Assembly (NCBI RefSeq): GCF_900233005.1
Contig: NZ_LT960611.1
Location: 248,001-312,000, forward strand
Reading direction: 5' to 3'
Source: Vibrio tapetis subsp. tapetis
Lineage (GTDB): Bacteria > Pseudomonadota > Gammaproteobacteria > Enterobacterales > Vibrionaceae
DNA length: 64,000 nucleotides
Shown here: positions 30,429-40,177 of the stretch, piece after piece
Position numbering within the stretch: the stretch's first letter is position 1
Layout: each line of letters begins with the position of its first letter
Notes under the pieces: model-generated
Database searches by the model: none
What the model was told of the DNA's origin: nothing
What the model saw: the letters and a program-made list of their open reading frames with translations, nothing else
Translations under genes and position numbers: made by a program

Positions 30429-30959
30429 ATGAAACATACAGTAGAAGTCATGATTTCTGAAAGTGAAGTTCAGAGTCGTGTTGAAGAGTTAGGAAAGCAG
30501 ATCACAGAGCACTACCATAATTCTGAAAACTTAGTTTTAGTAGGATTATTGCGTGGCTCGTTTGTCTTTATGGCTGATCTAACCCGCGCGATTAAAATCA
30601 ATCACCAAATCGATTTTATGACGGCTTCTAGCTACGGTAATGCGATGGAAAGTTCTCGTGATGTACGTATCTTAAAAGACCTTGATGATGATATTAAAGG
30701 CAAAGACGTACTGCTAGTGGAAGACATCATTGATACAGGTAATACGCTGAGTAAAGTCTGTGAGATTCTGGAAATTCGTGAGCCTAACTCCATTCAGATT
30801 TGTACATTACTTGATAAGCCGTCTCGACGTGAAGTCGAAGTGGACGCTAAATTTATCGGTTTTGAAATTCCTGACGAGTTTGTGGTTGGTGTAGGGATCG
30901 ATTATGCGCAAAACTATCGTCACCTACCTTACGTAGGTAAAGTGGTACCACAAGAGTAA
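30429..30959 (+). CDS. hpt: Hypoxanthine phosphoribosyltransferase
   Basis: Purine salvage enzyme converting hypoxanthine (and less well guanine) to the nucleotide with PRPP. It is 176 aa. The PRPP-binding motif [14 protein letters not shown] lies near residues 98-111, and [15 protein letters not shown] and FMTASSYG are conserved. A gagcgg RBS precedes ATG 30429. It is divergent from the quorum-sensing regulator and followed by a bidirectional terminator shared with the carbonic anhydrase gene. Confidence 0.95.
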   Translation: MKHTVEVMISESEVQSRVEELGKQITEHYHNSENLVLVGLLRGSFVFMADLTRAIKINHQIDFMTASSYGNAMESSRDVRILKDLDDDIKGKDVLLVEDIIDTGNTLSKVCEILEIREPNSIQICTLLDKPSRREVEVDAKFIGFEIPDEFVVGVGIDYAQNYRHLPYVGKVVPQE

Positions 30960-30996
30960 TAGTGCCGTTACCGTAGGCTCAATTATTGCCGGACTA

Positions 30997-31032
30997 ATAA
31001 AAACGCCCACAATATGATGTGGGCGTTTTTTG
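30997..31032. terminator. Bidirectional terminator between hpt and can
   Basis: A 9-bp core stem (ACGCCCACA/TGTGGGCGT), extended by A-T pairs, is flanked by A and T runs between two convergent genes. Confidence 0.9.
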
Positions 31033-31033
31033 T

Positions 31034-31696
31034 TTAATCGATGGTGTTTTCAACCGTTAATATCTTGGCCATCGCGGCTTGATAAGAGACTTCCAATGAC
31101 TCTCGGCTATGGCATCGAACGCCTAGCTCGTTTAGAACGCCATCTTCCATACCGTAAACCCAACCGTGGATCTGCACGTCTTGGCCTTTCTCCCAAGCGT
31201 TTTGCATTACTGTAGAGTTGCCTAGGTTGTACACCTGTTCAGCGACGTTAATTTCGCACAATTTGTCACCCCATTGTTCACGAGGTAACGAGCCAAAAAG
31301 GCTACGGTGTTTAAGGTATAGATCGCGAATATGCAGTAGCCAGTTATTAATCAAACCAAGTTGAGGGTTATCAATCGCGGCATTAACGCCACCACAACCG
31401 TAATGACCACATACTATGATGTGCTTTACTTTTAATACTTCAACGGCGTATTGAACAACCGAAAGGCAATTTAGATCCGTATGAATGACTTGGTTTGCCA
31501 CGTTTCGGTGAACAAATAGCTCGCCGGATACTAAGCCAGTAAGTCGCTCTGCGGGGACTCGGCTATCAGAACAACCTATCCACAAATACTCTGGTTGTTG
31601 CCCCTCTGCTAACTTTGCGAAAAATTCTGGTTTTTCTGCTTTGATTGTTTGCGCCCACGCGGTGTTATTGGCAAACAACTGTTTTATATCTGGCAT
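31034..31696 (-). CDS. can: Beta-class carbonic anhydrase
   Basis: Zinc enzyme interconverting CO2 and bicarbonate in the cytoplasm. The ligands fall at the same numbers as in E. coli Can: C42 and D44 in GCSDSRVP, H98 and C101 in CGHYGCGG; R46 is also present. I start at ATG 31696 (MPDIKQLF), 220 aa, preceded by agagga. ATG 31729 would add 11 residues. It is divergent from a SulP-family anion transporter across a 281-nt shared regulatory region, suggesting a bicarbonate supply pair. Confidence 0.95.
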   Translation of the reverse strand: MPDIKQLFANNTAWAQTIKAEKPEFFAKLAEGQQPEYLWIGCSDSRVPAERLTGLVSGELFVHRNVANQVIHTDLNCLSVVQYAVEVLKVKHIIVCGHYGCGGVNAAIDNPQLGLINNWLLHIRDLYLKHRSLFGSLPREQWGDKLCEINVAEQVYNLGNSTVMQNAWEKGQDVQIHGWVYGMEDGVLNELGVRCHSRESLEVSYQAAMAKILTVENTID

Positions 31697-31977
31697 CAAG
31701 CTATCCTCTTTATCCCAATCACTATACACAAGCTAAAGGGGGAACTCTTTAAATAAATGCCGTTTTGTCATTCGTTTGTCACTGGTCTGAGTAGTATTTT
31801 CGATCCAATTGAAACTTTTTATTACTTTTTTTTATCAATCAAGCTCTGCTTATACCACAAGGCTTTAGCTGATATTTGTATGCTGAATGAATGTGTGTTT
31901 TTAAAATTGATATGTCGATCACTGTTTTTTAAATGATAGACTCTAGCTGGACTCGAAATAGTATTGTGGAGCTTGAA

Positions 31978-33630
31978 ATGAAAGGGCGTTATAAGGACTT
32001 AACTCTCAAGGGGGATCTGTTTGGTGGTGTAACGACTGCGATCATTTCACTTCCGTTGGCATTAGCATTCGGAGTCGCATCTGGAGCTGGAGCCGAGGCT
32101 GGCTTGTGGGGCGCGATAATGGTTGGCCTATTCGCTGCACTGTTTGGTGGGTCTACTAGCCTTATCTCGGAGCCTACAGGCCCTATGACGGTTATCTTAA
32201 CGGCCGTTCTTACTACTATGACCGCTAAGTACCCCGAGTCAGGGTTAGCGATGACCTTTACCGTTGTCATGATGGCCGGTGCCTTCCAGTTTATACTGGG
32301 TACCCTCAAGTTGGGTAAGTACATTACCTTAATGCCGTATAGCGTGATATCTGGCTTTATGTCTGGTATTGGCGTGATTCTTATTATTCTTCAACTTGCG
32401 CCATTACTAGGCCAAGCTTCTCCTTCCGGAGGGGTGATTGGCACTATTAATCACCTTCCTGAATTGTTTTCTGCCATCAGTTTTTCTGAGCTTTTACTTG
32501 GTGCGACGACGCTGGCGATCTTGTTTTTTCTTCCTCAGCGCTATCGGAAGTATGTACCGGCACAGTTAGTTGCGCTGGTGGCGGTCACGTTATTGTCTAT
32601 TTTACTCTTTGATACTGACAGCATTCGTCGAATCGGGGAGATCCCAGCAGGCTTGCCAAGCCTAGTTTGGCCGACGTTCAGTGCCGACTTAGTGACCACC
32701 ATGTTGATTGATGCGCTTGTCTTAGGGACACTGGGTTGCATTGATACCTTGTTAACCGCTGTTATTGCAGATTCATTGACGCGTAAAGAGCATGACTCAG
32801 ATAAAGAACTGAGGGGGCAGGGAGTTGCGAATATGTTGTGTGGCTTATTTGGTGCGCTCCCTGGTGCGGGCGCAACCATGGGAACCGTGACTAATATTCA
32901 AGTTGGGGCTCGTTCGCCGTTATCTGGTGTTATCAGGGCATTAGTGTTGGCTTTAGTCGTTTTGGTGGCTAGTGACTTAACGGCACCGATACCAATGGCA
33001 GTATTAGCCGGTATAGCCGTGTATGTTGGCTTTAATATTCTTGATTGGAGTTTTATCTCTCGTGCCCACAAGGTCAGCTGGCAGGGTACATTTATCATGT
33101 ATGGCGTCATGTTCTTAACGGTATTTGTGGATTTGATTGTTGCGGTTGGACTCGGCGTCTTTATTTCGAATATATTGGTTATCGAGCGTTTGAGTCGAGA
33201 ACAAGCGAGACAAGTAAAAGCCATTAGTGATGCCGATGAAGACGATGTACCACTGACGGATACCGAGCGAGCATTATTAGAGCGTGCAAATGGGCAAGTT
33301 TTATTCTTCTACTTATCTGGGCCGATGATCTTCAGCGTTTCCAAAGCGATTTCACGCCAACACTCCAGTATTGGTGACTATCAAGTGATGATTTTGGACT
33401 TGAGTGATGTGCCTATGATCGATGTTACCGTAGGCTTAGCATTAGAAAACGCAATCAAAGATGCACTAGAAACAGACTGCCAAGTCTTTTTGTTGTGTCC
33501 AAATGAGCAAACAACCGCACAGCTCGAAAAGCTCAACGTGTCGGCGCTTGTTCCTGATCAGCAGTGGTTTAATAGTCGTTATGAAGCCTTGACGGCATCT
33601 GTGCATTGGGTAAATAGAACAGAGACTTAA
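31978..33630 (+). CDS. SulP-family anion (probably bicarbonate or sulfate) transporter
   Basis: Inner-membrane SLC26/SulP transporter. An N-terminal membrane domain of about 10-12 segments contains SLPLALAFGVASG and SEPTGPMTVILTAV. It is followed by a cytoplasmic STAS domain (VMILDLSDVPMIDVTVGLALENAI, about residues 420-550). The start at ATG 31978 has ggag 8 nt upstream; ATG 31933 has no RBS. It is 550 aa. The substrate cannot be read from sequence. Divergence from carbonic anhydrase suggests bicarbonate, as for BicA. Confidence 0.85.
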   Translation: MKGRYKDLTLKGDLFGGVTTAIISLPLALAFGVASGAGAEAGLWGAIMVGLFAALFGGSTSLISEPTGPMTVILTAVLTTMTAKYPESGLAMTFTVVMMAGAFQFILGTLKLGKYITLMPYSVISGFMSGIGVILIILQLAPLLGQASPSGGVIGTINHLPELFSAISFSELLLGATTLAILFFLPQRYRKYVPAQLVALVAVTLLSILLFDTDSIRRIGEIPAGLPSLVWPTFSADLVTTMLIDALVLGTLGCIDTLLTAVIADSLTRKEHDSDKELRGQGVANMLCGLFGALPGAGATMGTVTNIQVGARSPLSGVIRALVLALVVLVASDLTAPIPMAVLAGIAVYVGFNILDWSFISRAHKVSWQGTFIMYGVMFLTVFVDLIVAVGLGVFISNILVIERLSREQARQVKAISDADEDDVPLTDTERALLERANGQVLFFYLSGPMIFSVSKAISRQHSSIGDYQVMILDLSDVPMIDVTVGLALENAIKDALETDCQVFLLCPNEQTTAQLEKLNVSALVPDQQWFNSRYEALTASVHWVNRTET

Positions 33631-33755
33631 CTTTCAGCACCTGTTCTTTTCATGAATAGGTGTATTAGGAATAAATAAAATAGCCGAATAGCTTGAAAAA
33701 CGAGCTCGCAGCCTACATTGTTCAAGCGTTAAATAATAAAAATAACGGTTATATT

Positions 33756-34673
33756 ATGTACGCACTAGAAATTGAGCAGCTGCGAAAAACGTACAAGGGC
33801 GGTTTTGAAGCCTTAAAAAGGGTCAGTTTACAGGTAGAAAAAGGCGATTTTTACGCGCTTTTGGGCCCAAACGGCGCCGGTAAGTCGACCACGATTGGTA
33901 TTATCTCATCTTTAGTTAATAAGACTTCTGGTCAAGTGAAGGTTTTTGGTTTCGATATTGACCAAGACTTAGAGCTGGCCAAACAAAATTTAGGTTTGGT
34001 TCCACAAGAATTCAACTTCAATCAATTTGAAACCGTCGAGCAAATCGTCATGCAACAGGCCGGGTATTATGGTGTTACCCGAGAGCTTGGTAAGCAACGG
34101 GCACAAAAATACCTGACGCAACTCGATTTGTGGGAAAAACGCAAAGAGCCTGCCCGTAATCTTTCTGGTGGTATGAAGCGACGCTTAATGATTGCTCGTG
34201 CCCTGATGCATGAACCTAAAATATTGATTCTCGATGAGCCCACTGCAGGGGTTGATATTGAGCTGCGTCGCTCGATGTGGGAGTTTTTGCAGACGATAAA
34301 CCAGCAAGGAATAACGATCATCTTGACCACTCACTACTTAGAAGAGGCTGAGATGTTATGCCGTAATATTGGCATAATCAGTAAAGGTGAGTTGATAGAA
34401 AACACCTCAATGAAAGCGCTACTTAATAAACTGGATGTCGAGACGTTTATTTTTGATCTAGAAAATGTAACGCAGGCACCAGAGCTGATTAACGCCAACA
34501 TCGTCGGTTTTAAAAATGGTTCTTTGGAAGTTGAAATCAATAAGAACCAAGGTCTTAACGAAGTGTTTGAACAACTGTCGGGTAAGGGCATTAAAGTGCT
34601 ATCGATGAGAAACAAAGCCAACCGTCTTGAAGAGCTGTTCGTAAGCATTGTTCAAGATCAGAAGGAGGCATAG
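33756..34673 (+). CDS. yadG: ABC transporter ATP-binding protein YadG
   Basis: ATPase subunit of an ABC-2 type exporter. It has Walker A GPNGAGKST, the Q-loop VPQEFNFNQ, signature LSGGMKRRL, Walker B ILILDEPTAGVD and the H-loop TTHYLEE. The start is ATG 33756 (MYALEIEQLRKTY), 305 aa, near E. coli YadG (308). An in-frame ATG at 33693 adds 21 unrelated residues. The permease yadH begins 3 nt after its stop. The substrate is unknown in E. coli too. Confidence 0.92.
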   Translation: MYALEIEQLRKTYKGGFEALKRVSLQVEKGDFYALLGPNGAGKSTTIGIISSLVNKTSGQVKVFGFDIDQDLELAKQNLGLVPQEFNFNQFETVEQIVMQQAGYYGVTRELGKQRAQKYLTQLDLWEKRKEPARNLSGGMKRRLMIARALMHEPKILILDEPTAGVDIELRRSMWEFLQTINQQGITIILTTHYLEEAEMLCRNIGIISKGELIENTSMKALLNKLDVETFIFDLENVTQAPELINANIVGFKNGSLEVEINKNQGLNEVFEQLSGKGIKVLSMRNKANRLEELFVSIVQDQKEA

Positions 34674-34675
34674 GC

Positions 34676-35446
34676 ATGTATCAAGTTTATTGGGTTGCCT
34701 TTTGTAGTTTGATACAAAAAGAAATTAATCGATTCACTCGTATTTGGGTGCAGACCTTAGTGCCACCCGCTATAACCATGACTTTGTATTTCATTATTTT
34801 TGGTAATCTGATTGGTTCGAGAATTGGTGAAATGAGTGGCTTTAGCTACATGGAGTACATTGTGCCAGGCCTGATTATGATGTCGGTTATTACCAACTCA
34901 TATTCTAATGTTGCCTCCTCTTTCTTTAGTGCTAAATTTCAGCGCAATATAGAAGAGCTCCTCGTGGCTCCAGTACCGAATTACATCATTATTTGGGGCT
35001 TTGTGATGGGCGGTGTGGCTCGTGGCCTTGCGGTTGGTGCCATTGTCACCACCGTGTCGTTATTCTTTGTTGATCTGCAGGTCGAACATTGGGGAATCAT
35101 CATCGCAACGGTCTTTTTGACGTCAGTGGTGTTTTCGCTTGGTGGGTTAATTAATGCGGTGTTTGCTAAAACGTTCGATGATATCTCTATCATCCCGACG
35201 TTTATTTTGACTCCTCTTACGTACCTTGGTGGTGTATTTTACTCAATTAGCTTGCTACCCGAGTTTTGGCAAGGTATCTCGAAGATCAATCCCATTGTCT
35301 ACATGGTGAATGCATTTCGTTATGGCTTCCTGGGTGTTTCTGATGTTGGTATCGCGACATCGTTTGGCGTGCTAGGTGCATTCATTCTCGTTCTATACGC
35401 TATAGCTCACTACTTAGTAGAGAAAGGCATTGGATTGAGAAGCTAG
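34676..35446 (+). CDS. yadH: ABC transporter permease YadH
   Basis: Inner-membrane ABC-2 permease with about six membrane segments. It carries the ABC-2 signature region GLINAVFAKTFDDISIIPTFILTPLTYLGGVFYSI. It is 256 aa, as in E. coli YadH. It is translationally adjacent to yadG (aggaggcatagg precedes the ATG). A heptamer tandem repeat begins 6 nt after its stop. Confidence 0.92.
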   Translation: MYQVYWVAFCSLIQKEINRFTRIWVQTLVPPAITMTLYFIIFGNLIGSRIGEMSGFSYMEYIVPGLIMMSVITNSYSNVASSFFSAKFQRNIEELLVAPVPNYIIIWGFVMGGVARGLAVGAIVTTVSLFFVDLQVEHWGIIIATVFLTSVVFSLGGLINAVFAKTFDDISIIPTFILTPLTYLGGVFYSISLLPEFWQGISKINPIVYMVNAFRYGFLGVSDVGIATSFGVLGAFILVLYAIAHYLVEKGIGLRS

Positions 35447-35451
35447 TTTTG

Positions 35452-35500
35452 TAAGGCATAAGGCATAAGGCATAAGGCATAAGGCATAAGGCATAAGGCA
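35452..35500. repeat. (TAAGGCA)7 heptanucleotide tandem repeat
   Basis: Seven perfect copies of TAAGGCA lie between the yadH stop and a bidirectional terminator. The unit is identical to the short tract at the end of mutT (13081-13099). It is probably a variable-number locus. Confidence 0.95.
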
Positions 35501-35526
35501 TAAGACGTGTCTATGCTACAAGTACT

Positions 35527-35561
35527 AAAAAGGGCTACAGAGAGTATCTGTAGCCCTTTTT
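35527..35561. terminator. Bidirectional terminator between yadH and panC
   Basis: A 15-bp perfect stem (AAAAAGGGCTACAGA/TCTGTAGCCCTTTTT) with loop GAGTA serves two convergent genes. Confidence 0.92.
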
Positions 35562-35586
35562 GCTATTCATTGGTAGTGAGAAAGGG

Positions 35587-36477
35587 CTATTCGCTCTTTT
35601 CTTCTTCCGTGTTTTCTTTGTTCTCGATGACCAGATCAAAGATCTGATTATCAATTAAACGAACTTGGCCTAAGAATACCGACACAAGAATCACAGCTTG
35701 AGTCGATTCAGTTGAAATTGGCAGTAAGCTTTTTGCGTCACGAATGAAAATTTCATCCGGTTGCAGATCCGCTGCACGAAGTTGGTCTGTTGCATCTTCG
35801 ATAATCGAGCTGTAATCATCACGACCACCACGAATCTGACTGCTGATCCAACGCATAGTGCGTGCAACTACAGGCGCTCTCTGACGTTCGTCCATGGTCA
35901 ATAAACCATTACGAGAGCTCATAGCAAGGCCATCCATTTCGCGAACGGTTGGTACGCCAATGATTTCAATATCCATCGCTAAGTCGATCACCATTTGGCG
36001 GATCACAGCAAGTTGCTGAAAATCTTTATCACCAAAACAGGCCACATCCGGTTGAACGATGTTAAATAGCTTAGTGACAATCGTTGCCACACCGCGGAAA
36101 TGACCCGGGCGAGAAGCGCCTTCAAGCATATGAGATAAGCCAGGGACTTCAACGTAACACTGTTTATCTAGGCCTTCTGGGTACATGATTTCAGGTGTTG
36201 GTGTGAAGACAAAGTCCACCGCCTCGCCATTAAGCTTACTTAGGTCATCCTCAAGGGTTCGCGGGTAGTTATTGAGATCATCCGCACGTTCGAACTGCAT
36301 AGGATTAACAAAAATACTTACCACAACAAAGTCGGCTTGTTCACGAGCTTTACGCACTAAGGTTAAGTGGCCTTCATGCAGATTGCCCATGGTTGGCACA
36401 AATGCAATACGGCGACCGTCGCGTTTGCACTGTTTGATCTGCTCTCGAAGAGAAGCAATATCAGTAAATGTTTGCAT
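35587..36477 (-). CDS. panC: Pantothenate synthetase
   Basis: Joins pantoate and beta-alanine with ATP to make pantothenate. It has the HIGH-like nucleotide motif [11 protein letters not shown] near residue 27, [16 protein letters not shown], and the KMSK-equivalent AMSSRNGLL. It is 296 aa, with a Glu/Lys-rich tail slightly longer than in E. coli (283 aa). It is last in the pcnB-folK-panB-panC run; panB ends 9 nt before its start. Confidence 0.95.
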   Translation of the reverse strand: MQTFTDIASLREQIKQCKRDGRRIAFVPTMGNLHEGHLTLVRKAREQADFVVVSIFVNPMQFERADDLNNYPRTLEDDLSKLNGEAVDFVFTPTPEIMYPEGLDKQCYVEVPGLSHMLEGASRPGHFRGVATIVTKLFNIVQPDVACFGDKDFQQLAVIRQMVIDLAMDIEIIGVPTVREMDGLAMSSRNGLLTMDERQRAPVVARTMRWISSQIRGGRDDYSSIIEDATDQLRAADLQPDEIFIRDAKSLLPISTESTQAVILVSVFLGQVRLIDNQIFDLVIENKENTEEEKSE

Positions 36478-36486
36478 CGGGGTTCC

Positions 36487-37281
36487 TTAGTTAAAAGTGT
36501 GCTCAGGGCCAGGGAAAGTTTGACTCTTAACATCTTCCTTGTATTTCGTAATCGCTGAACGAATGTCTCCAGTTTCTGCTAAGAAGTTCTTAGAGAATTT
36601 CGGCATGTAATTGGCTGCAATGCCAAACATATCATGCATAACCAAGATCTGGCCGTCGGTATCGTTACCTGCACCAATACCAATGACGGGTATCGTTAGG
36701 CTTTCAGTAATGCGTTTTGCCAAAGAAGCGGGAACGCATTCTAGTACCAATAGTTGAGCTCCTGAGTTTTGCAGCGCAATGGCATCTTGAACCATTTGCT
36801 CGGCACGCTCTTCGTCACGCCCTTGAACTTTAAAGCCACCGAAGATGTTGACAGACTGAGGTGTCAAACCTAAGTGAGCACAGACTGGCACCGCTCGTTC
36901 AGTGAGCATGCGAACCGTATCGCAAAGCCATTGACCGCCTTCAAGCTTGACCATATTGGCGCCGGCTTGCATCAATTTACCTGCGTTTTCACACGCTTGT
37001 TCAGGCGTTGCGTAGGTCATGAAAGGCATGTCTGCCAATAATAGGCAATTTGGGCTGCCCGCACGAACACAACGCGTGTGGTAAGCAACATCGTCGATAG
37101 ATACTGGCAAGGTCGAGCTTTCGCCTTGTAGTACCATACCAAGAGAGTCACCAACAAGAAGAGCTGGCATTTCAGCTTCTTCAAATAACTGCGCAAAGCT
37201 TGCGTCGTATGCGGTGGATGTTGCGAACTTACGACCTTCTTGCTTCCAAGCCATAAGCGTGTTTATTGATACGTTTTTCAT
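36487..37281 (-). CDS. panB: 3-methyl-2-oxobutanoate hydroxymethyltransferase
   Basis: Makes ketopantoate from 2-oxoisovalerate and methylene-tetrahydrofolate. It is 264 aa. The metal and substrate segments are visible: [39 protein letters not shown] and [21 protein letters not shown]. It lies between folK (2-nt gap) and panC, the usual gammaproteobacterial order linking folate and pantothenate synthesis. Confidence 0.96.
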   Translation of the reverse strand: MKNVSINTLMAWKQEGRKFATSTAYDASFAQLFEEAEMPALLVGDSLGMVLQGESSTLPVSIDDVAYHTRCVRAGSPNCLLLADMPFMTYATPEQACENAGKLMQAGANMVKLEGGQWLCDTVRMLTERAVPVCAHLGLTPQSVNIFGGFKVQGRDEERAEQMVQDAIALQNSGAQLLVLECVPASLAKRITESLTIPVIGIGAGNDTDGQILVMHDMFGIAANYMPKFSKNFLAETGDIRSAITKYKEDVKSQTFPGPEHTFN

Positions 37282-37283
37282 TT

Positions 37284-37790
37284 TTATTCCTTACTAGGAT
37301 TTGGCGCATGGTGCCAAATACTAAGCCCGTTACGATCGACTTGTTTAAGCAGGTTCGCCAGCTTAGTCCCATCAGGGAGTTGTAAATTTGGTTCGATTTC
37401 CGAAAGTGGGTAAAGAACAAACTCTCGTACCTTCATTCCATAATGAGGAATGGTTAATCTTTCGGTATCGATCACCTCATCGCCGTAAAGCAAAATATCA
37501 AGATCTAGGGTTCTTGGGCCCCAGCGCTCGTCTTTACGGACACGCCCATGTTCCAACTCGATAGCTTGTGTGCAATCAAGCAGTTCCATCGGCGTTAATT
37601 CTGTCGTGATTTCAGCAACCGCATTGATGTAATCAGGTTGATCTTGTGGCCCCATAGGCGTGCTGCTGTACAGCGAAGAAGCATTAACAAAAGTCGACTT
37701 AGGCACGGATTTGAGTGCTTCTATTGCGAGTTTTGCTTGCTCTACAGGATCGGCAAGATTACTACCAATAGCAATGTATGCTGTGATCAT
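37284..37790 (-). CDS. folK: 2-amino-4-hydroxy-6-hydroxymethyldihydropteridine pyrophosphokinase
   Basis: Transfers pyrophosphate from ATP to hydroxymethyl-dihydropterin in folate synthesis. It is 168 aa. Conserved features are [21 protein letters not shown] and the metal-binding [16 protein letters not shown]. Its ATG overlaps the pcnB stop by 4 nt, and panB begins 2 nt after its own stop. Confidence 0.95.
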   Translation of the reverse strand: MITAYIAIGSNLADPVEQAKLAIEALKSVPKSTFVNASSLYSSTPMGPQDQPDYINAVAEITTELTPMELLDCTQAIELEHGRVRKDERWGPRTLDLDILLYGDEVIDTERLTIPHYGMKVREFVLYPLSEIEPNLQLPDGTKLANLLKQVDRNGLSIWHHAPNPSKE

Positions 37791-39169
37791 GACTGTGGTT
37801 TTCTCTTTTTATTACGGTAGTTGCGCTTACGTCGGTGACCTGTGGATGAATCCCCTAAGTCGGTCACCATAGCTTGACGCATATTACGTCCAGCTTCTTG
37901 GTAAGTTGCCCACCAATTAGCAAGCTCTAGGGTATCACCTTGCTCAATTTCACCACGCATTTCTAAGAAATCAAAACCGGCTCTAAACTTGTTAAGCTCT
38001 AGTAATCGAGATGCTCGTTTTCCGCTACGGCGAGGTAGACGGAGCTGCAGCTGCCAAATTTCGCGAACGGTTGCAGTATGGCGACGAGGGATCGCGATAG
38101 ACTTCACTTGTGTATCGAGAACGATATTACTCGCTTCCATAATGGCGTCGTAGTGGTTGAAGTTACGCTCTTCCATTAATTGTTGCGCGACACGGTTAAG
38201 CGGATACCACAAGAAAGCTGCAAACATGAAAGCAGGGTTAATACGCTTGCCTTCTTTAATGCGTTTATCTGTCGAAGCCAGTGCAAGCTCAATCATGCGC
38301 TCTGCATGAGAGTCTTGTGCTTGGGTGAAATCTTGTTCAAGTTGCGGGAAAAGCTGTTGAAACAAGTTCAATTCACGCATCAAGTAATAAGTATTAAGCC
38401 CATGGCCTGATTGAAGTAGTTTTAACGACTCTTCAAATAATCGAGCAGAAGGGATATCACGTAAAAGAGGTGATAGCTCTACAATCGGCGCGGCTGTTTT
38501 TTCACAAATTTCCATATCAAGCTTGGCGGCAAACCTTGCAGCTCGAAGCATGCGCACTGGATCTTCGCGATAGCGGGTTTCTGGATCTCCGATCAAGCGA
38601 ATGACGCGATCGTTGAGGTCTTTAACACCGCCAGCGTAATCGTGGATACTGTAATCCGCGATGTTGTAATACATGGCATTGATCGTGAAGTCACGACGTT
38701 CGGCGTCTTCATCGACGCTGCCGTAGACGTTGTCTCGCAACAACATGCCTTCTTTAGACTGAGCAGAAACGTGTTTTGCCGGCTCTTGATGGTGGCCACG
38801 GAACGTAGCGACTTCAATAATATCACGACCAAACATGATATGAGCCAAACGGAAGCGACGACCAATCAGACGGCAATTACGGAAAAGTTGTTTCACTTCT
38901 TCCGGAGTTGCATTGGTTGCAATGTCGAAATCTTTTGGTTGTTCACCAAGTAAGAGATCGCGCACACCACCACCTACTAGGAACGCATCGAACCCAGCAT
39001 TATGCAGTCTGTAGAGCACTTTTAGTGCGTTGTCGCTAATTTGTCTGCGAGAAATGTCATGTTCTTCTCGGGTAAAAATCTTCAGAGTAATTTCTCCGTT
39101 TGAGCGACCATCTTGTTGGCTTTTCTTCGTTAATAACTGACGACAAAAGCGAGTAACTTGACCTAAAAT
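37787..39169 (-). CDS. pcnB: Poly(A) polymerase I, probable AUU start
   Basis: Adds 3' poly(A) tails that promote RNA decay. The nucleotidyltransferase core has FLVGGGVRDLLLGEQPKDFDIAT and RRFRLAHIMFG, followed by the RNA-binding and Arg/Lys-rich C-terminal tail. The first ATG/GTG/TTG-type start is GTG 39019, which would cut off the conserved TREEHDISRRQISDNALK. The frame stays open to a TAA just upstream of AUU 39169, which has a GAGGTGG RBS. It then reads LGQVTRFCRQLL, aligning with the E. coli N-terminus FTRVANFCRKVL. E. coli pcnB is known to start at AUU. About 460 aa. Confidence 0.9.
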   Translation of the reverse strand: MLGQVTRFCRQLLTKKSQQDGRSNGEITLKIFTREEHDISRRQISDNALKVLYRLHNAGFDAFLVGGGVRDLLLGEQPKDFDIATNATPEEVKQLFRNCRLIGRRFRLAHIMFGRDIIEVATFRGHHQEPAKHVSAQSKEGMLLRDNVYGSVDEDAERRDFTINAMYYNIADYSIHDYAGGVKDLNDRVIRLIGDPETRYREDPVRMLRAARFAAKLDMEICEKTAAPIVELSPLLRDIPSARLFEESLKLLQSGHGLNTYYLMRELNLFQQLFPQLEQDFTQAQDSHAERMIELALASTDKRIKEGKRINPAFMFAAFLWYPLNRVAQQLMEERNFNHYDAIMEASNIVLDTQVKSIAIPRRHTATVREIWQLQLRLPRRSGKRASRLLELNKFRAGFDFLEMRGEIEQGDTLELANWWATYQEAGRNMRQAMVTDLGDSSTGHRRKRNYRNKKRKPQS

Positions 39170-39217
39170 AGCCCACCTCGATTACGTTTGTGCTCAAAAA
39201 TAGCGGCCTATAATAGC

Positions 39218-40117
39218 CTAGCTCGTCGGTTTTGAGAATGGCGACGTGATATTGATGTCATTGGGCAACTGAGTTAGGTGCCAATGAGTCGCGCCCCAAG
39301 AAACCATTTGTTCTACGGTTAAATCAGCAAAATCTATAGGTAAATCAAAGCCTAAAAACTGCATTGCCGCTACTAATTCCGCTTTAGGGGTGATGATATT
39401 AACCCCCTGAGCGTGATTTTGCTTCGATAGTTTATTCCCGTTAGCATCCATTGCAAGCGGTAAATGCAAGTAGTTTACTGGCGATAAATCAAGCGTTTTG
39501 TACAGGCTGATTTGACGACCTGTTGGTTCTATCAGGTCGGCGCCGCGAACAATGTGCGTGATACCTTGGTCAATATCATCAATGACCACAGCTAGATTGT
39601 ATGCATATAAGCCATCTCGTCGCTTTATGATGAAATCTTCTTCAGCCAATGCTTGAGGGATAGCGGTGAGGCTATGTTTCTGGTCATAAAATTGAGTGAC
39701 GGGATGATCCATACGTAACCGAACTGAATATGGTTCATTGTTGTTTAACACTTTGTCACGACAACGACCGTTATAAAAACCCCCAGAGGCTTTTATTTGC
39801 TTGCGAGTACATTGGCAAAAATACGCTTGCCCCGTCTTTAACCAGAGTTCGATTTGATCTTGGTAGCGCTGGTGACGAGTGCTCTGATAAACAACTTCAT
39901 CATCCCAATGTAACTGATAAGCCTCAAGAGTACGCAAGATCAGATCCGCAGCTCCTGCCATTTCTCTTGGCGGGTCGAGATCTTCCATGCGGACTAACCA
40001 GCGGCCATTTTGTGATCGTGCATCAAAATAACTGCCAAGAGCAGCTATAAGTGAACCAAAATGCAGTGGGCCGGATGGCGATGGGGCGAAACGCCCAACA
40101 TAAGGAGTGCTTATCAT
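39218..40117 (-). CDS. gluQ: Glutamyl-Q tRNA(Asp) synthetase
   Basis: Truncated GluRS paralogue that glutamylates queuosine in tRNA-Asp. It lacks the anticodon-binding domain and is 299 aa. The HIGH-equivalent is PSPSGPLHFGSL, the zinc site CQC...Y-N-G-R-C is intact, and the KMSKS-equivalent is NKLSKQN. It lies between dksA and pcnB, the conserved location. The dksA terminator separates the two, so transcription may be partly read-through or from its own promoter. Confidence 0.94.
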   Translation of the reverse strand: MISTPYVGRFAPSPSGPLHFGSLIAALGSYFDARSQNGRWLVRMEDLDPPREMAGAADLILRTLEAYQLHWDDEVVYQSTRHQRYQDQIELWLKTGQAYFCQCTRKQIKASGGFYNGRCRDKVLNNNEPYSVRLRMDHPVTQFYDQKHSLTAIPQALAEEDFIIKRRDGLYAYNLAVVIDDIDQGITHIVRGADLIEPTGRQISLYKTLDLSPVNYLHLPLAMDANGNKLSKQNHAQGVNIITPKAELVAAMQFLGFDLPIDFADLTVEQMVSWGATHWHLTQLPNDINITSPFSKPTS

Positions 40118-40124
40118 AAATTAC

Positions 40125-40152
40125 CAAAAAAAAGGGAGCTTTCGCTCCCTTT
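40125..40152 (-). terminator. Intrinsic terminator after dksA
   Basis: A 9-bp stem (AAAGGGAGC/GCTCCCTTT) on the plus strand with a preceding A run reads as hairpin plus T run in the dksA direction. Confidence 0.85.
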
Positions 40153-40177
40153 ACTTTATTAATTAACGCAGGGAGAT

